Source: Marichromatium bheemlicum (GTDB lineage Bacteria; Pseudomonadota; Gammaproteobacteria; Chromatiales; Chromatiaceae). From it: 64,000 bases of DNA. Below the pieces are notes generated by a model. It did not search any database. It saw nothing but the letters and a program-made list of their open reading frames with translations, and was not told where the DNA came from. Below are positions 35,231 through 46,172 of the stretch, piece by piece; the first letter of the stretch is position 1, and the number at the start of each line of letters is the position of its first letter. The stretch spans positions 62,001 to 126,000 of the forward strand of contig NZ_JAAXKX010000009.1 of assembly GCF_012276755.1 (NCBI RefSeq). The letters are read 5' to 3'. Position numbers and translations under genes: made by a program.

Positions 35231-36277
35231 TCAGCGCCGGGCGAGCCGGCAGTGTCCCCGCAGCCCGCGCCGCCGCCACCAGCGCAACAGCCCCCAGGCA
35301 CTGGTCCGGTAGCCCATCCCGGTACAGGGTTCGAGCACGATCTCCGACCAGCGGTGACGCCGCAGCGCCCGCACCGGCGCGCCGAGCGCGGCATCGCAGG
35401 CGACCAGGGCATCGGCCCAGGCCCCGAGGTCACGCCCGTGCAGCGCACGCCAGGGGCTGTCGTCATAGACCAGGATGCCGCGATCGCTGACCGCCGGATC
35501 CTGCAACCACTGCGCCGGAGTCCGGTGCCCCGCCCCGGCCCAGCGCGCCAGTCCGTAGGTCAGTGGATGTTCCCCGACCACCAGACCGGGACCTCGCGAT
35601 GGCGGTGCCGGCAGCCGCCCTCCACCCCAGGGCCAGAGCCCGTTGACCACCGGCACCCCGCGCGCCTCACGGGCACGGTTGACCGGGTCGGCGAAGAACA
35701 ACATCTGCACCTCGTTGAGCAACCGCGTCCAGGTCAGGGCATCGGCACCGCTGATGGCATCGGCGCTGAGCGCCTCGCCCAACACCCGATAGAGCGGCGT
35801 GGTCACCAGTGCCGGGGGATGTGCCAAGCGCAGATACCAACGCTGTGGGGTCGGTGCGAACAGCTCCACACCCTCATCGGCGAAGTGATCGTTGAAGCTC
35901 GACACCAGCGCCGCCGTCTCCTCTGCGGTGAGCGCAAAGCGCTCGAGTTCAAACAACCGCAGCCGCTCCATGTCCGGGCGCAGATAGACCGGATCGGCGT
36001 GTAGCCAGTAGGCGTCTTCGCCCGCACCGGGCGCGATCAGCTCCGGGGCCTCGCCGAGCAGACACAGTGGCGCGCTAGGCAGATCCCGCCCCGGTTCACC
36101 GCGATAACCGAAGGCGGCGAACAAGGCGACGAAGGGATCGGTCTCGGCATCGGTGAACGGCCGTGCGCGCGCCAGCAGACGATCGAGATTGGGCAGCGCC
36201 GGGAAGGGCTCGGGGCGCAGCGGCAAGGGACCGAGCAGTCCCGGACAGATCAGTTCCAAGGCCGGCCGCATGCTCAC
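35231..36277 (-). CDS. RpfE-type (COG4255-like) uncharacterised protein
   Basis: The 348-aa protein resembles proteobacterial proteins annotated as regulatory protein of RpfE type: an N-terminal CPGLLGPLPL stretch, LHADPVYLRPDMERL, FNDHFADEGV, RWYLRL, LLNEVQMLFFADPVNRARE and NGLWPWGGGRLP. A biochemical role is not known to me; some annotations link the fold to phosphoglycerate mutases. The start overlaps the metZ stop by 4 nt, so the two are translated together. The tail is strongly basic (RRRG, RLARR). Confidence 0.75.
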   Translation of the reverse strand: MSMRPALELICPGLLGPLPLRPEPFPALPNLDRLLARARPFTDAETDPFVALFAAFGYRGEPGRDLPSAPLCLLGEAPELIAPGAGEDAYWLHADPVYLRPDMERLRLFELERFALTAEETAALVSSFNDHFADEGVELFAPTPQRWYLRLAHPPALVTTPLYRVLGEALSADAISGADALTWTRLLNEVQMLFFADPVNRAREARGVPVVNGLWPWGGGRLPAPPSRGPGLVVGEHPLTYGLARWAGAGHRTPAQWLQDPAVSDRGILVYDDSPWRALHGRDLGAWADALVACDAALGAPVRALRRHRWSEIVLEPCTGMGYRTSAWGLLRWWRRRGLRGHCRLARR

Positions 36278-37509
36278 GACACCGCCAGCCCACGTGCCAG
36301 ATCGGCTTGGATGTCGGCCACCGATTCCAGCCCCACCGCGACCCGCAGCAGGGCCTCGCTGATACCCGCCTCTGCCCGCGCCTCGGCGCTGAGACGACCA
36401 TGGGTGGTGGTAGCCGGATGCGTGATGGTGGTCTTGGCATCGCCGAGGTTGGCGGTGATCGAGATCATCCGGGTCGAGTCGATCACCCGCCAGGCCTCGG
36501 CACGCGCCCCCCGCACCTCGAAGGAGACGATACCGCCACCACTACGCTGCTGAGGACCGACCAGATGGTGCTGCGGGTGATCGGCGAGTCCTGGGTAATG
36601 GACCCGCGTCACCGCCGGATGGGCATCGAGCCACGCGGCGAGCTGCGCGGCAGCACGCGCATGTGCCTGCATCCGCAGCTCAAGGGTTTCGAGGCCCTTG
36701 AGAAAGACCCAGGCGTTGAACGGACTCATGCTCGGGCCAGCGGTACGCATCACGCCGAACACCGCCTCGCCGACCAACTTGCGATCGCCGACCACGGCAC
36801 CGCCGACACAGCGCCCCTGCCCGTCGAGATACTTGGTCGCCGAGTGCACCACCACATCGGCGCCGAGTTCGAGCGGACGCTGCAACGCCGGGGTACAGAA
36901 GCAGTTGTCGACCACCAGCCGACAGTCGTGCCGGTGGGCGATCTCGGCCAATTGCCGCAGATCGGCCATCTCGGTGAGTGGGTTCGACGGTGTCTCGCAG
37001 AACAACAGCCGCGTCCGCGACTCGATCGCCGCCTCCCAGGCGGCGGCATCAGCGAGCGGCACGCAGGTGGTACGCACACCGAAACGAGCGAGATAACCAC
37101 TGAACAGCGAGCTAGTACTGCCGAACACGCTACGCGAGATCACGACGTGATCGCCCGCCTCCAGGGTCGCGAGACAGAGCGCGAGGATGGCGGCCATACC
37201 CGAGGCGGTGGCCACGCAACACTCACCCCCCTCGAGGGCGGCCAGCCGCTCCTCGAAGGCACGTACCGTCGGGTTGGTGAAACGCGAATAGATGTTGCCT
37301 TCGGCCTCACCTGCAAAACGCGCGGCGGCCTCGGCCGCGCTCGAGAACACGAAGCTCGAGGTGGTGAAGATCGGTTCCGCGTGCTCGCCTTCCGGGGTAC
37401 GGCGCTGACCGGCCCGTACCGCACGCGTGGCAAAACCCGGCGCCTCCGAGGCGCCGGCCGAATCATCCGGGAGACCGGGATCAGACTGAGTTGTGCAGGT
37501 CAATGACAC
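36274..37509 (-). CDS. metZ: O-succinylhomoserine sulfhydrylase
   Basis: MetZ makes homocysteine from O-succinylhomoserine and sulfide with PLP. The product of 411 aa contains the family core from [19 protein letters not shown] through [20 protein letters not shown], the PLP lysine motif [11 protein letters not shown], and [12 protein letters not shown]. The likely GTG start at 37509 lies 27 nt inside purF, because there is no start codon between the purF stop and the conserved core. A hairpin shaped like a terminator sits in the first codons. Downstream it overlaps the RpfE-type gene. Direct sulfhydrylation suits a sulfide-rich habitat. Confidence 0.92.
   Translation of the reverse strand: MSLTCTTQSDPGLPDDSAGASEAPGFATRAVRAGQRRTPEGEHAEPIFTTSSFVFSSAAEAAARFAGEAEGNIYSRFTNPTVRAFEERLAALEGGECCVATASGMAAILALCLATLEAGDHVVISRSVFGSTSSLFSGYLARFGVRTTCVPLADAAAWEAAIESRTRLLFCETPSNPLTEMADLRQLAEIAHRHDCRLVVDNCFCTPALQRPLELGADVVVHSATKYLDGQGRCVGGAVVGDRKLVGEAVFGVMRTAGPSMSPFNAWVFLKGLETLELRMQAHARAAAQLAAWLDAHPAVTRVHYPGLADHPQHHLVGPQQRSGGGIVSFEVRGARAEAWRVIDSTRMISITANLGDAKTTITHPATTTHGRLSAEARAEAGISEALLRVAVGLESVADIQADLARGLAVS
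37437..37460 (-). terminator. Terminator-like hairpin after purF, inside the 5' end of metZ
   Basis: A 10-bp inverted repeat (CCGGCGCCTC / GAGGCGCCGG) with a one-base centre starts about 20 nt after the purF stop and is followed on the minus strand by GTTTTG. It resembles an intrinsic terminator with a short U-tract. It lies between the presumed metZ start and the conserved metZ core, so translation of metZ through it could act as an antitermination switch. That role is inference. Confidence 0.45.
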
Positions 37510-38995
37510 TCTCACTGCGCGCAGCGCGCTGTTCCTTGGCGCCATCGTTGCGATTGGCCTCGAGGGCGCGCAGATACTCCGGGGTGACGTCCCCGGTCAC
37601 ATAGTTGCCATCGAAGACCGAGGTATCAAAACGGTCGACATGGCTCTTACCCTTCTTCTGGACCGCGTCGATCAGATCGTCGAGATCCTGGAAGATCAGT
37701 CCATCGGCGCCGAGTTCGGCGCAGATCTCCTCCTCGGTACGCCCGGAGGCGATCAGCTCACTGGCCGCCGGCATATCGATGCCATAGACGTTGGGGTAAC
37801 GCACTGGCGGCGCGGCCGAGGCCAGATAGACCCGGTTGGCACCGGCATCACGCGCCATCTCGATGATCTGCTGCGAAGTCGTGCCACGCACGATCGAGTC
37901 GTCGACCAACAACACGTTCTTGTTGCGGAACTCGAGATCGATGGCGTTGAGCTTCTGGCGCACCGACTTCTTGCGCACCTTCTGCCCAGGCATGATGAAG
38001 GTGCGAGCGATATAGCGGTTCTTGATGAAGCCCTCGGCATAGGGCAGACCGAGATGGTTGGCCAGCTGTAGCGCCGCGGTACGACTGGTATCGGGCACCG
38101 GGATGACCACGTCGATGTCGTGATCGGCCCAGTCACGCTTGATCTTGGCGGCGAGCTTCTTGCCCATGCGCGAGCGCGCCTTGTGCACCGAGATGTTGTC
38201 GATGATGGAATCGGGGCGGGCGAAATAGACGAACTCGAACAGACAGGGCGAGAGCGACGGGGCCGAGGCGCACTGATGGGTGACGAGTTCACCGCCGAGG
38301 GTGATCAGCACCGCCTCGCCTGGGGCGACGTCGCCGATCAGCTTGAAGCCGCTGGTATCGAGCGCCACGCTCTCCGAGGCAATCATGTACTCGTTGCCCT
38401 CGGGTGTCTCGCGATAACCGTAGACCAACGGACGGATGCCATGCGGGTCGCGGAAACCGAAGACCCCGAACCCCGGAATCATCGCCACCGCCGCATAACC
38501 GCCGCGACAGCGTCGGTGTACCCCGGCGACGGCCTGGAACACGTCCTCCTTGTCGATGCTCAGCTTGCCCTGCTTCTGCAGCTCATGGGCGAAGATGTTG
38601 AGCAACACCTCGGAGTCGGAATCGGTGTTGAGGTGACGCAGGTCGTCGACGAAGAGATCGCGCTTGAGCACGTCGGCATTGGTGAGATTGCCGTTGTGGG
38701 CGAGCACGATGCCATAGGGCGAATTGACGTAGAAGGGTTGGGCCTCGGCCGAACTCGAGGCCCCGGCGGTAGGGTAGCGAACATGCCCCACCCCCATGTC
38801 GCCACGCAACTGGATCATATGCGAGGTGCGGAACACATCGCGGGCCAGTCCGTTGTCCTTGCGCAGGTGTAACCGCCCCCCCTCACAGGTCACGATACCA
38901 GCGGCATCCTGGCCGCGGTGCTGCAAAACTAGGAGCGCGTCGTAAAGCGACTGATTGACAGGGCTCTTACCGACGATGCCGACGATCCCGCACAT
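37481..38995 (-). CDS. purF: Amidophosphoribosyltransferase
   Basis: PurF makes phosphoribosylamine from PRPP and glutamine, the first step of purine synthesis. The 504-aa product starts MCGIVGIVG, with the catalytic Cys exposed after removal of Met1, has the glutaminase domain to about residue 230, and a PRTase domain with [17 protein letters not shown] (about 364-380), the PRPP-binding loop. Length is normal. It belongs to the cvpA-purF pair of many gammaproteobacteria, but here it is 1.08 kb downstream of cvpA because of inserted repeats. Confidence 0.97.
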   Translation of the reverse strand: MCGIVGIVGKSPVNQSLYDALLVLQHRGQDAAGIVTCEGGRLHLRKDNGLARDVFRTSHMIQLRGDMGVGHVRYPTAGASSSAEAQPFYVNSPYGIVLAHNGNLTNADVLKRDLFVDDLRHLNTDSDSEVLLNIFAHELQKQGKLSIDKEDVFQAVAGVHRRCRGGYAAVAMIPGFGVFGFRDPHGIRPLVYGYRETPEGNEYMIASESVALDTSGFKLIGDVAPGEAVLITLGGELVTHQCASAPSLSPCLFEFVYFARPDSIIDNISVHKARSRMGKKLAAKIKRDWADHDIDVVIPVPDTSRTAALQLANHLGLPYAEGFIKNRYIARTFIMPGQKVRKKSVRQKLNAIDLEFRNKNVLLVDDSIVRGTTSQQIIEMARDAGANRVYLASAAPPVRYPNVYGIDMPAASELIASGRTEEEICAELGADGLIFQDLDDLIDAVQKKGKSHVDRFDTSVFDGNYVTGDVTPEYLRALEANRNDGAKEQRAARSESVIDLHNSV

Positions 38996-39150
38996 GAGGT
39001 CCTCGCGCGTCTGCCGCCACGAAGCATGGCGACAACCGAATTGTTATGGAATGGAAACGATCGAAATTACCCGATACGCCCTGCCCCCGCAACCCGCAAC
39101 GCCCAAGATCGGGGGGCGACGGGCGCATTCCAACCCCGCCCGCCGCCAGC

Positions 39151-39360
39151 GGATTGAACCGCGAAGGCGCCAAGGACGCCAAGCAGAAAGGCCTCCTGCT
39201 CCACCGATGGCGGCCTACCCTGAAACACCGCTGCCAGACACCTGCGCTATGGATGCTGGCAAGCAGTGCCTTCGTCGAGGAGGCGCCCCCACCGGCAGCT
39301 GAAGGCCGGTCGCTTGCAACTTGAACCTCTGTGCGTGCTTGGTGCCTTCGCGGTTCATCA
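39151..39360. repeat. Inverted-repeat element between purF and cvpA
   Basis: The left end (GGATTGAACCGCGAAGGCG at 39151) and the right end (ending CTTCGCGGTTCATC at about 39360) are approximate inverted copies of each other and of the ends seen at 33776, 61511 and 28711. The central 140 bp differ from the other copies. A further isolated right end lies at about 39488-39520. Confidence 0.8.
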
Positions 39361-39732
39361 TCCCCGGCGGTCGCCAGGCTACCTGGTGGCAATGTTGGGT
39401 TGCCCGTCCTGAGATCCCGGCGATTCGCCGATCCGGTGGTGTGTGGACAACCCAACCTACGGGCTAGCCGCTGAAGACGCTCCTCCCCTTTGCGTGCTTG
39501 GTATCTTCGCGGTTCATGCCTCGAAGCTCGGCGCTCGCGCCCCGGTGTTGGGTTAACCGTCGACGAATGCCGCAGCTTCGTCGATGCCATGGTGGGCGGA
39601 CGATTAACCCAACCTACGAAATCAGCTCTCAGCCGCCAGCCGCCAGCCGCCCGCCGTTGCGCAGGTGTCTGGCTGCGGTGTTTGAGGAGAGGCCACCACT
39701 GGTGGCTGGCGGCTGACCGCTGGGGACACTTC

Positions 39733-40043
39733 TCTCCTTTGCGCCCTTGGTGTCTTGGCGGTTCGAATCAGCTTCCAGCGATCAGCATCCAGCCTCCAGT
39801 CGGCGAGGCCGGTGTGCATGATCGGCGGTTGACGGGCAAGACGATATCTTCGCGGTTCGAATCAGCTTCCTGCGATCAGCATCCAGCCTCCAGTCGGCGA
39901 GGCCGGTGTGCATGATCGGCGATTGACGGGCAAGACGGTATCTTCGCGGTTCGAATCAGCTTCCTGCGATTAGCCTCCAGCATCCAGTCGGGGAGACTGG
40001 GGTGGATGATCGGCGGTTGACGGGCAAGACGATATCTTCGCGG
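39733..40043. repeat. Right end of the repeat family plus three exact-period 94-bp tandem copies
   Basis: A right-end copy (39733-39767, CCTTTGCGCCCTTGG then TGGCGGTTCGAATC) runs into a tandem array. The unit starting TTCGAATCAGCTTCC begins at 39762, 39856 and 39950, and a degenerate fourth start is at 40044, all exactly 94 bp apart. The copies differ by only a few bases. The array ends 30 nt before the cvpA stop. Altogether 38996-40072 contains no gene. Confidence 0.9.
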
Positions 40044-40072
40044 TTCAATTTGCTGGTCGCTGCTACCCGCCC

Positions 40073-40558
40073 TCACCGAAAGTGCGCACCGAGCGAGGCC
40101 GGTAGGCGCTCGAGGAGGCGTTCGGCCAATCCCTCGAGGCCGCTGATCAGCGCCGAGTCCTGCCACCAAGCGGCCTCAGCCAACGGGGTCAGGGCGACGA
40201 GGAAGACCATGAGCGCCGCGATCAGCAGCCCACGCAGGGCACCGAACATCGACCCAAGGAGACGATCCGGCAAGGCCAGCCCGACTCGCTCGGTCAAGCG
40301 ACCGAGGATCGCACCGAGCACCGTGCCGGGCAGCAGGACCAACAGCAACAACAGGACGAAGGCCAGCGCCAGGGCCAGTGCCGGTGAGACGATCCAGGTC
40401 CCGAGCGCGGCGGCGAACGCGCGATGCTGGGTCCAGGCCAACAACAAGCCTCCGACCCAGGCAGCGAGCGAGAAGGACTCGCGGATCAGGCCCCGCAACG
40501 CACCGATCAGGGCCGAGAACGAGACCAGGGCGAGCACCGCCAGGTCGATCCCGGTCAT
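40073..40558 (-). CDS. cvpA: CvpA family membrane protein
   Basis: CvpA is an inner-membrane protein needed for colicin V production and linked to envelope stress. The 161-aa product opens MTGIDLAVLALVSFSALIGALRGL and has four predicted membrane helices, with the family motif LIRESFSLAAWVGG at about residues 27-40. It lies 10 nt after the SPOR-domain gene. The usual partner purF is downstream but separated by repeats. Confidence 0.92.
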   Translation of the reverse strand: MTGIDLAVLALVSFSALIGALRGLIRESFSLAAWVGGLLLAWTQHRAFAAALGTWIVSPALALALAFVLLLLLVLLPGTVLGAILGRLTERVGLALPDRLLGSMFGALRGLLIAALMVFLVALTPLAEAAWWQDSALISGLEGLAERLLERLPASLGAHFR

Positions 40559-40568
40559 GGTCGCCGGA

Positions 40569-41165
40569 TCAGGGGTAGCGCTGGATCAGCGTGTCGAGCC
40601 CCTGCCGATCCCGCAACCGCGCGGCGGCGCGCTCGGCATCGGCACGCTCGATCTCGGGACCGACACGAACCCGGTAGTAGCGCTTGCCATCGATCTCGGC
40701 CTGCTCGACGAAGGCAGAGTAACCAGCGGCCCGCAGCCGCGCCTCGAGTTCAGCGGCACCGGCGGCGGTACCGAGACTGGCGACCTGTACCACCCAGGCC
40801 GGGAGCTGCGTCGTCGCCGGCTGACGCGACGCCGGTGCCTGAGGGGCTGGTGGGGTCGGCTGGGGCGGAGACTGACGCACCGGGGCGACCGGTTCATAGG
40901 GCTCGTAGGACGGCTGGAAGCGCGTCTGCGGCTGAACCTGCGGCAACGGCGCGGAATCGATGACGGCGTTTGCTCCCTCCCCCGGGTCGCCGAGATAGGA
41001 CTCGGAGCGGAAACGCTCGGCGAAGGGGGGCTGCTCAGGGATCGCCGTCGGGATCGGCTCGGGCGGAGTCAACGGGGGCTGCTCGAAGAGCATGGGGACG
41101 AAGATCACCACCAGGGCGACGATCACCACCGCTCCTGTCAATCGTCTCTTGGCACCTTCACGCAT
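40569..41165 (-). CDS. dedD: SPOR-domain cell-division protein, DedD-like
   Basis: The 198-aa product has an N-terminal membrane helix (about residues 9-26), a proline- and glutamine-rich periplasmic linker (about 30-120), and a C-terminal SPOR domain (about 121-196, WVVQVASLGTAAGAAEL, ending RDRQGLDTLI). SPOR domains bind denuded peptidoglycan at the septum, and DedD promotes constriction. Position between folC and cvpA is exactly the E. coli dedD place. Confidence 0.9.
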   Translation of the reverse strand: MREGAKRRLTGAVVIVALVVIFVPMLFEQPPLTPPEPIPTAIPEQPPFAERFRSESYLGDPGEGANAVIDSAPLPQVQPQTRFQPSYEPYEPVAPVRQSPPQPTPPAPQAPASRQPATTQLPAWVVQVASLGTAAGAAELEARLRAAGYSAFVEQAEIDGKRYYRVRVGPEIERADAERAAARLRDRQGLDTLIQRYP

Positions 41166-41269
41166 GACACTTCACCCACAAAAACACGTGCAGCCGGGCG
41201 ACTGCGCAATGACTCGAATGGCCTCCCGGCCCGGAAAGGACCCGGGACGCCCGCCCCGCCGAGAGTATA

Positions 41270-42544
41270 TCAACCGTGCCCAAGCAGCCGCAGTGCGGCC
41301 CCGACGGTCGTGAAGGAGCCACAGACCAGCACGCAGTCCTCGGCATCACTGGCCGCCGCGGCACTGGCCAGCGCCTCCTGCGGATCGACACAGAGGGTGC
41401 AGGCCGCCTCGTCCAGACCGGCGGTGAGGAGACGCGCGTGCAGGGTCTCACGCGGCATGGCGCGGGCATCCTCGGTCTCGGTCAGATACCAGTGCGTGAC
41501 CTGATCGGCGAGCGCCGCGAGCAGCGCCTCGGGCTCCTTGTCCGAGAGCATCGCCAACACCACCCGCACCGCCTGCCCACGGCTGGCGAAGACCCGCAGG
41601 TTGGCGGCCAGCGCGGCGGCGGCCGGGGCATTGTGGGCGACGTCGAGGAGATAGCTCGGTGGCCCCGACAACACCTGGAAGCGCCCCGGTAAACGCGCAC
41701 GCCCAAGCCCTTGGCGCAGGGCATTGCGCGAGATCGGCAAGCGCTCGCGCAGGGCATCGAGCGCAGCGATCGCCGCCGCGGCATTGTCGCACTGGAAGTC
41801 ACCACGCATCGCCGGCAGCGCCAGCGCGTAACGACGCCCATCCGGCCCCTGCCACGACCAGCCCGATTCGGCCGCGTGACGTGCGAACTCGACACCGAGC
41901 TGCAACGGCCGAGCACCGATCTCGAGTGCGGTAGCACGCAGCGCCGCAGGGGCATCCTGCTGACCGATCACCGCCGCTCGACCCGCACGGAAGATACCGG
42001 CCTTCTCGACGGCGATCTCCTCGAGGCTATCACCCAGCCACGCGGTATGGTCACGCCCGATCGAGGTCACCACGGCGACATCGGCATCAATCAGGTTGAC
42101 CGCATCGAGCCGTCCGCCGAGCCCGACCTCGAGTACGACGAGGTCGAGTCCGGCGCGGGCGAAGAGATCGAGCGCGGCCAGGGTGGCGAACTCGAAATAG
42201 GTCAGCGAGGTCTCGCCCCGGGCCTGGTCGATACGGTCGAAGGCACCGATCAACGCAGCATCGTCGACCGGTTCGCCGTCGATGCGGATGCGCTCGTTGT
42301 AGCGCACCAGATGCGGCGAGCCGTAGGCCCCGCAGCGATAACCGGCAGCCAGCGCAGTGGCCTCGAGCATGGCCACACAAGAGCCCTTGCCATTGGTCCC
42401 GGCAACGCTGATCACCGGGCAGGCAAAGGCCCCGTGACCGAGTCGCTGCCATACCGCCGCCACCCGATCGAGCCCCAGATCCATCGCCTGGGGATGGAGC
42501 CTGGACTGCCAGTCGAGCCAGCCCTGTAGGGTATCGAAGCGCAT
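41270..42544 (-). CDS. folC: Bifunctional folylpolyglutamate/dihydrofolate synthase
   Basis: FolC adds dihydropteroate to glutamate and extends the polyglutamate tail. The 424-aa product has the P-loop region VISVAGTNGKGSCVAMLE, the GLGGRLDAVN segment with VVTSIGRDHTAWLG, and the C-terminal Mur-ligase-like domain (DVAHNAPAAAALA). The start is 3 nt from the accD stop region, so accD-folC are coupled. The substrate loops of both activities appear intact. Confidence 0.96.
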   Translation of the reverse strand: MRFDTLQGWLDWQSRLHPQAMDLGLDRVAAVWQRLGHGAFACPVISVAGTNGKGSCVAMLEATALAAGYRCGAYGSPHLVRYNERIRIDGEPVDDAALIGAFDRIDQARGETSLTYFEFATLAALDLFARAGLDLVVLEVGLGGRLDAVNLIDADVAVVTSIGRDHTAWLGDSLEEIAVEKAGIFRAGRAAVIGQQDAPAALRATALEIGARPLQLGVEFARHAAESGWSWQGPDGRRYALALPAMRGDFQCDNAAAAIAALDALRERLPISRNALRQGLGRARLPGRFQVLSGPPSYLLDVAHNAPAAAALAANLRVFASRGQAVRVVLAMLSDKEPEALLAALADQVTHWYLTETEDARAMPRETLHARLLTAGLDEAACTLCVDPQEALASAAAASDAEDCVLVCGSFTTVGAALRLLGHG

Positions 42545-42546
42545 CG

Positions 42547-43452
42547 TCAGACCGGCACCACGGTGCGACAGTAGCGCGGTCGGTGGGCAAGGATCGCGAG
42601 CAGGTCGGCGATACGCTCACGCAGGTCGCGACGATCGATGATCATGTCGATCGCCCCCTTCTCGAGTAGGAACTCACTGCGCTGGAAGCCCTCGGGGAGC
42701 TTCTCGTGCACCGTCTGCTCGATCACCCGGGGCCCGGCGAAGCCGACCAAGGCGCCGGGTTCGGCGATGTTGAGATCCCCGAGCATCGCCAGGCTCGCCG
42801 AGACGCCACCCATGGTCGGATCGGTGAGCACCGAGACGAAGGGCAGCCCCCGCTCGCGCATGCGCCCGAGCGCGGCACTGGTCTTGGCCATCTGCATCAG
42901 CGAGAACAGGCTCTCCTGCATCCGCGCGCCGCCGCTGGCGGAGAAGCAGACATAGGGGGAGGACTGCTCGAGCGCCGCCTCCACACCACGCACGAAGCGT
43001 TCACCGACCACCGAGCCCATGGAGCCACCCATGAACTTGAACTCGAAGGCGCTGGCCACAATCGGTTCGCCCTTGAGTTCGCCGCGCATGGTGATCAGCG
43101 CCTCTTTCTCGCCGCTCAGCTTCTGCGCCTGGACGACGCGGTCCTTGTACTTCTTCAGGTCCTTGAACTTGAGCGGGTCGAGCGACTCGAGCTCGGCGCC
43201 GATCTCCTCACGCGAGTCGGGGTCGAGGAAGGACTCGAGTCGCTTGCGTGCGGTGAGACGGTTGTGATGGTTGCACTTGGGGCAGACCTCGAGGTTGCGC
43301 TCAAGCTCGGCGCGATAGAGGATCGCCTGACAGCCCGGGCACTTGGCCCAAACGCCCTCGGGAACGGCGCGCTTGTTGCTCGCCTCGGTGCGGATGCGGC
43401 TGGTGACCAGCTTTTCGAACCAGCTTTTGCTCTTGTCGACTGCCTGCTTCAC
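42547..43452 (-). CDS. accD: Acetyl-CoA carboxylase carboxyltransferase subunit beta
   Basis: AccD is the beta subunit of the carboxyltransferase that makes malonyl-CoA. The 301-aa product has the N-terminal zinc ribbon ([20 protein letters not shown] beginning at about residue 38, followed by PKC), and the crotonase-like core with [14 protein letters not shown] and [11 protein letters not shown]. The trpA-accD overlap is 4 nt. The alpha subunit accA is not in the window. Confidence 0.97.
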   Translation of the reverse strand: MKQAVDKSKSWFEKLVTSRIRTEASNKRAVPEGVWAKCPGCQAILYRAELERNLEVCPKCNHHNRLTARKRLESFLDPDSREEIGAELESLDPLKFKDLKKYKDRVVQAQKLSGEKEALITMRGELKGEPIVASAFEFKFMGGSMGSVVGERFVRGVEAALEQSSPYVCFSASGGARMQESLFSLMQMAKTSAALGRMRERGLPFVSVLTDPTMGGVSASLAMLGDLNIAEPGALVGFAGPRVIEQTVHEKLPEGFQRSEFLLEKGAIDMIIDRRDLRERIADLLAILAHRPRYCRTVVPV

Positions 43453-44287
43453 GATGTTACCTGCTCGGGTCGGTTGGCGGCCACGTCGGCGGCGTCGATG
43501 GCGCCACGCAGCTCGGCGATGAAGTCCCCAATGGTCGACGGGATCGCCTCAGGCGTCTCGGCCAGTGCCTCGATCTGCCTGACGATGGCGCTACCGACGA
43601 TCACCGCGTCGGCAACGGCGGCCACCCGTGCCGCGGTCTCGCCGTCCTTGATCCCGAAACCGACACCGACCGGCAACGGGATGCGGGCGCGGATGGTCTC
43701 GACCTTGGCGGCCACCTCGTCGGCATCGAGGTTGGCCGCGCCGGTCACCCCCTTGACCGAGACGTAATAGACGAAGCCCGAGGCGACCTCGCCGATCCGC
43801 TCGATGCGTTGCTCGGTCGAGGTCGGCGCCAGCAGATAGACCAGATCGATCCCCTCGTGCTTGAGCGGACGCACCAGCTCATGCCCCTCCTCCGGGGGCA
43901 CGTCGACGATCAGCACGCCATCGAGCCCGGCCGCGGCGGCGGCACGGGCGAAACGCCCATAGCCCATCACCTCGATCGGGTTGAGATAGCCCATGGCCAC
44001 CACCGGGGTGTCGGTATCGCGCTCGCGGAAGCAGCGCACCATCTCCAGGACGTCCCCGAGCGAGACACCGCGAGCCAGGGCTCGCTCGGTGGCGCGCTGG
44101 ATCACCGGACCGTCGGCGATGGGGTCGGAGAACGGCACCCCCAGCTCGATGAGGTCGGCGCCGGCGGCGACCATCGCGTGCATCAGCTCGACGGTGGTCT
44201 CGGGGCGCGGGTCGCCGGCGGTGATAAAGGGGATCAGCGCGGTACGATGCGCCGCGCGTAGCTGTTCGAAACGTGTCGAGATCCGGC

Positions 44288-44291
<4 letters not shown>
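43449..44291 (-). CDS. trpA: Tryptophan synthase alpha chain
   Basis: TrpA cleaves indole-3-glycerol phosphate to indole, which channels to TrpB. The 280-aa TIM-barrel protein has PFITAGDP, the catalytic Glu in [16 protein letters not shown], the Asp in [14 protein letters not shown], and [12 protein letters not shown]. The overlap with trpB is 4 nt (ATGA), and the stop overlaps accD. Length is slightly longer than E. coli TrpA because of a C-terminal extension. Confidence 0.97.
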
Positions 44292-45518
<1,227 letters not shown>

Positions 45519-45538
<20 letters not shown>

Positions 45539-46151
45539 CTCTTACCCCTGTCATGAAGGCGGAAATCTTTGCGTGGTTCTTGACCCCTCGCGTGGCCTCG
45601 ACGCCACCGCTGACGTCGACACCGAAGGGTCGCACCGCGGCGATCGCCGCGGCGACGTTGTCTGGCGCGAGACCACCGGCGAGCACGATCTCGGCGCGTA
45701 GCGGCGGCGGGATCCGCGCCCAGTCGAAGCGCTCCCCGGTCCCCCCGGCGACGCCGGCGCGATAGGTATCGAGCAGCAACCCAGCGCCCGCGCCATAGCG
45801 CGCCCGCGCCGCTTCCAGCTCGATCCCCGGGCGCATCCGCAACGCCTTGATCCAGCGCCGACCGAAGGCGGCACAATACTCGGGTGACTCCTCACCGTGG
45901 AACTGCAGCAGCTCCAACGGCACCTGGCGCAGGGTCTCGCGCACCTGCTCGGGGTCAGCATCGACGAACAACCCCACGGCGGTGACGAAGGGCGGTAAGT
46001 GCTGACACAGTCCTCGCGCCTGTTCGATGGAGACGGCACGCGGGCTGTCGGGATGGAACACCAGCCCGATGGCATCGGTACCGGCCGCGACCGCCGCCTC
46101 GACATCGAGCAGGCGGGTCAGCCCACAGATCTTAACCCGGGTCCTGATCAT
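45519..46151 (-). CDS. trpF: Phosphoribosylanthranilate isomerase
   Basis: TrpF performs the third committed step of tryptophan synthesis. The 210-aa TIM-barrel protein starts with the VKICGLTR signature (catalytic Cys), followed by [20 protein letters not shown], and the C-terminal [10 protein letters not shown] and [14 protein letters not shown] motifs with the catalytic Asp. It lies 21 nt after truA and overlaps trpB by 20 nt. The stand-alone TrpF, TrpB, TrpA order is typical of gammaproteobacteria related to Pseudomonas. Confidence 0.96.
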
Positions 46152-46172
46152 GGCGTAAACCCCCCAGGCGCC

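Noticed and set aside
39010-39080. PurR-like box upstream of purF (CGATCGTTTCCAT)
   Set aside because: About ten of fourteen positions match the E. coli consensus, but there is no dyad symmetry and no evidence of a PurR in this organism.
39762-40043. GGTTCGAATC, which looks like a tRNA T-arm, at three places
   Set aside because: It recurs as part of the 94-bp tandem repeat and there is no acceptor, D or anticodon arm around it.
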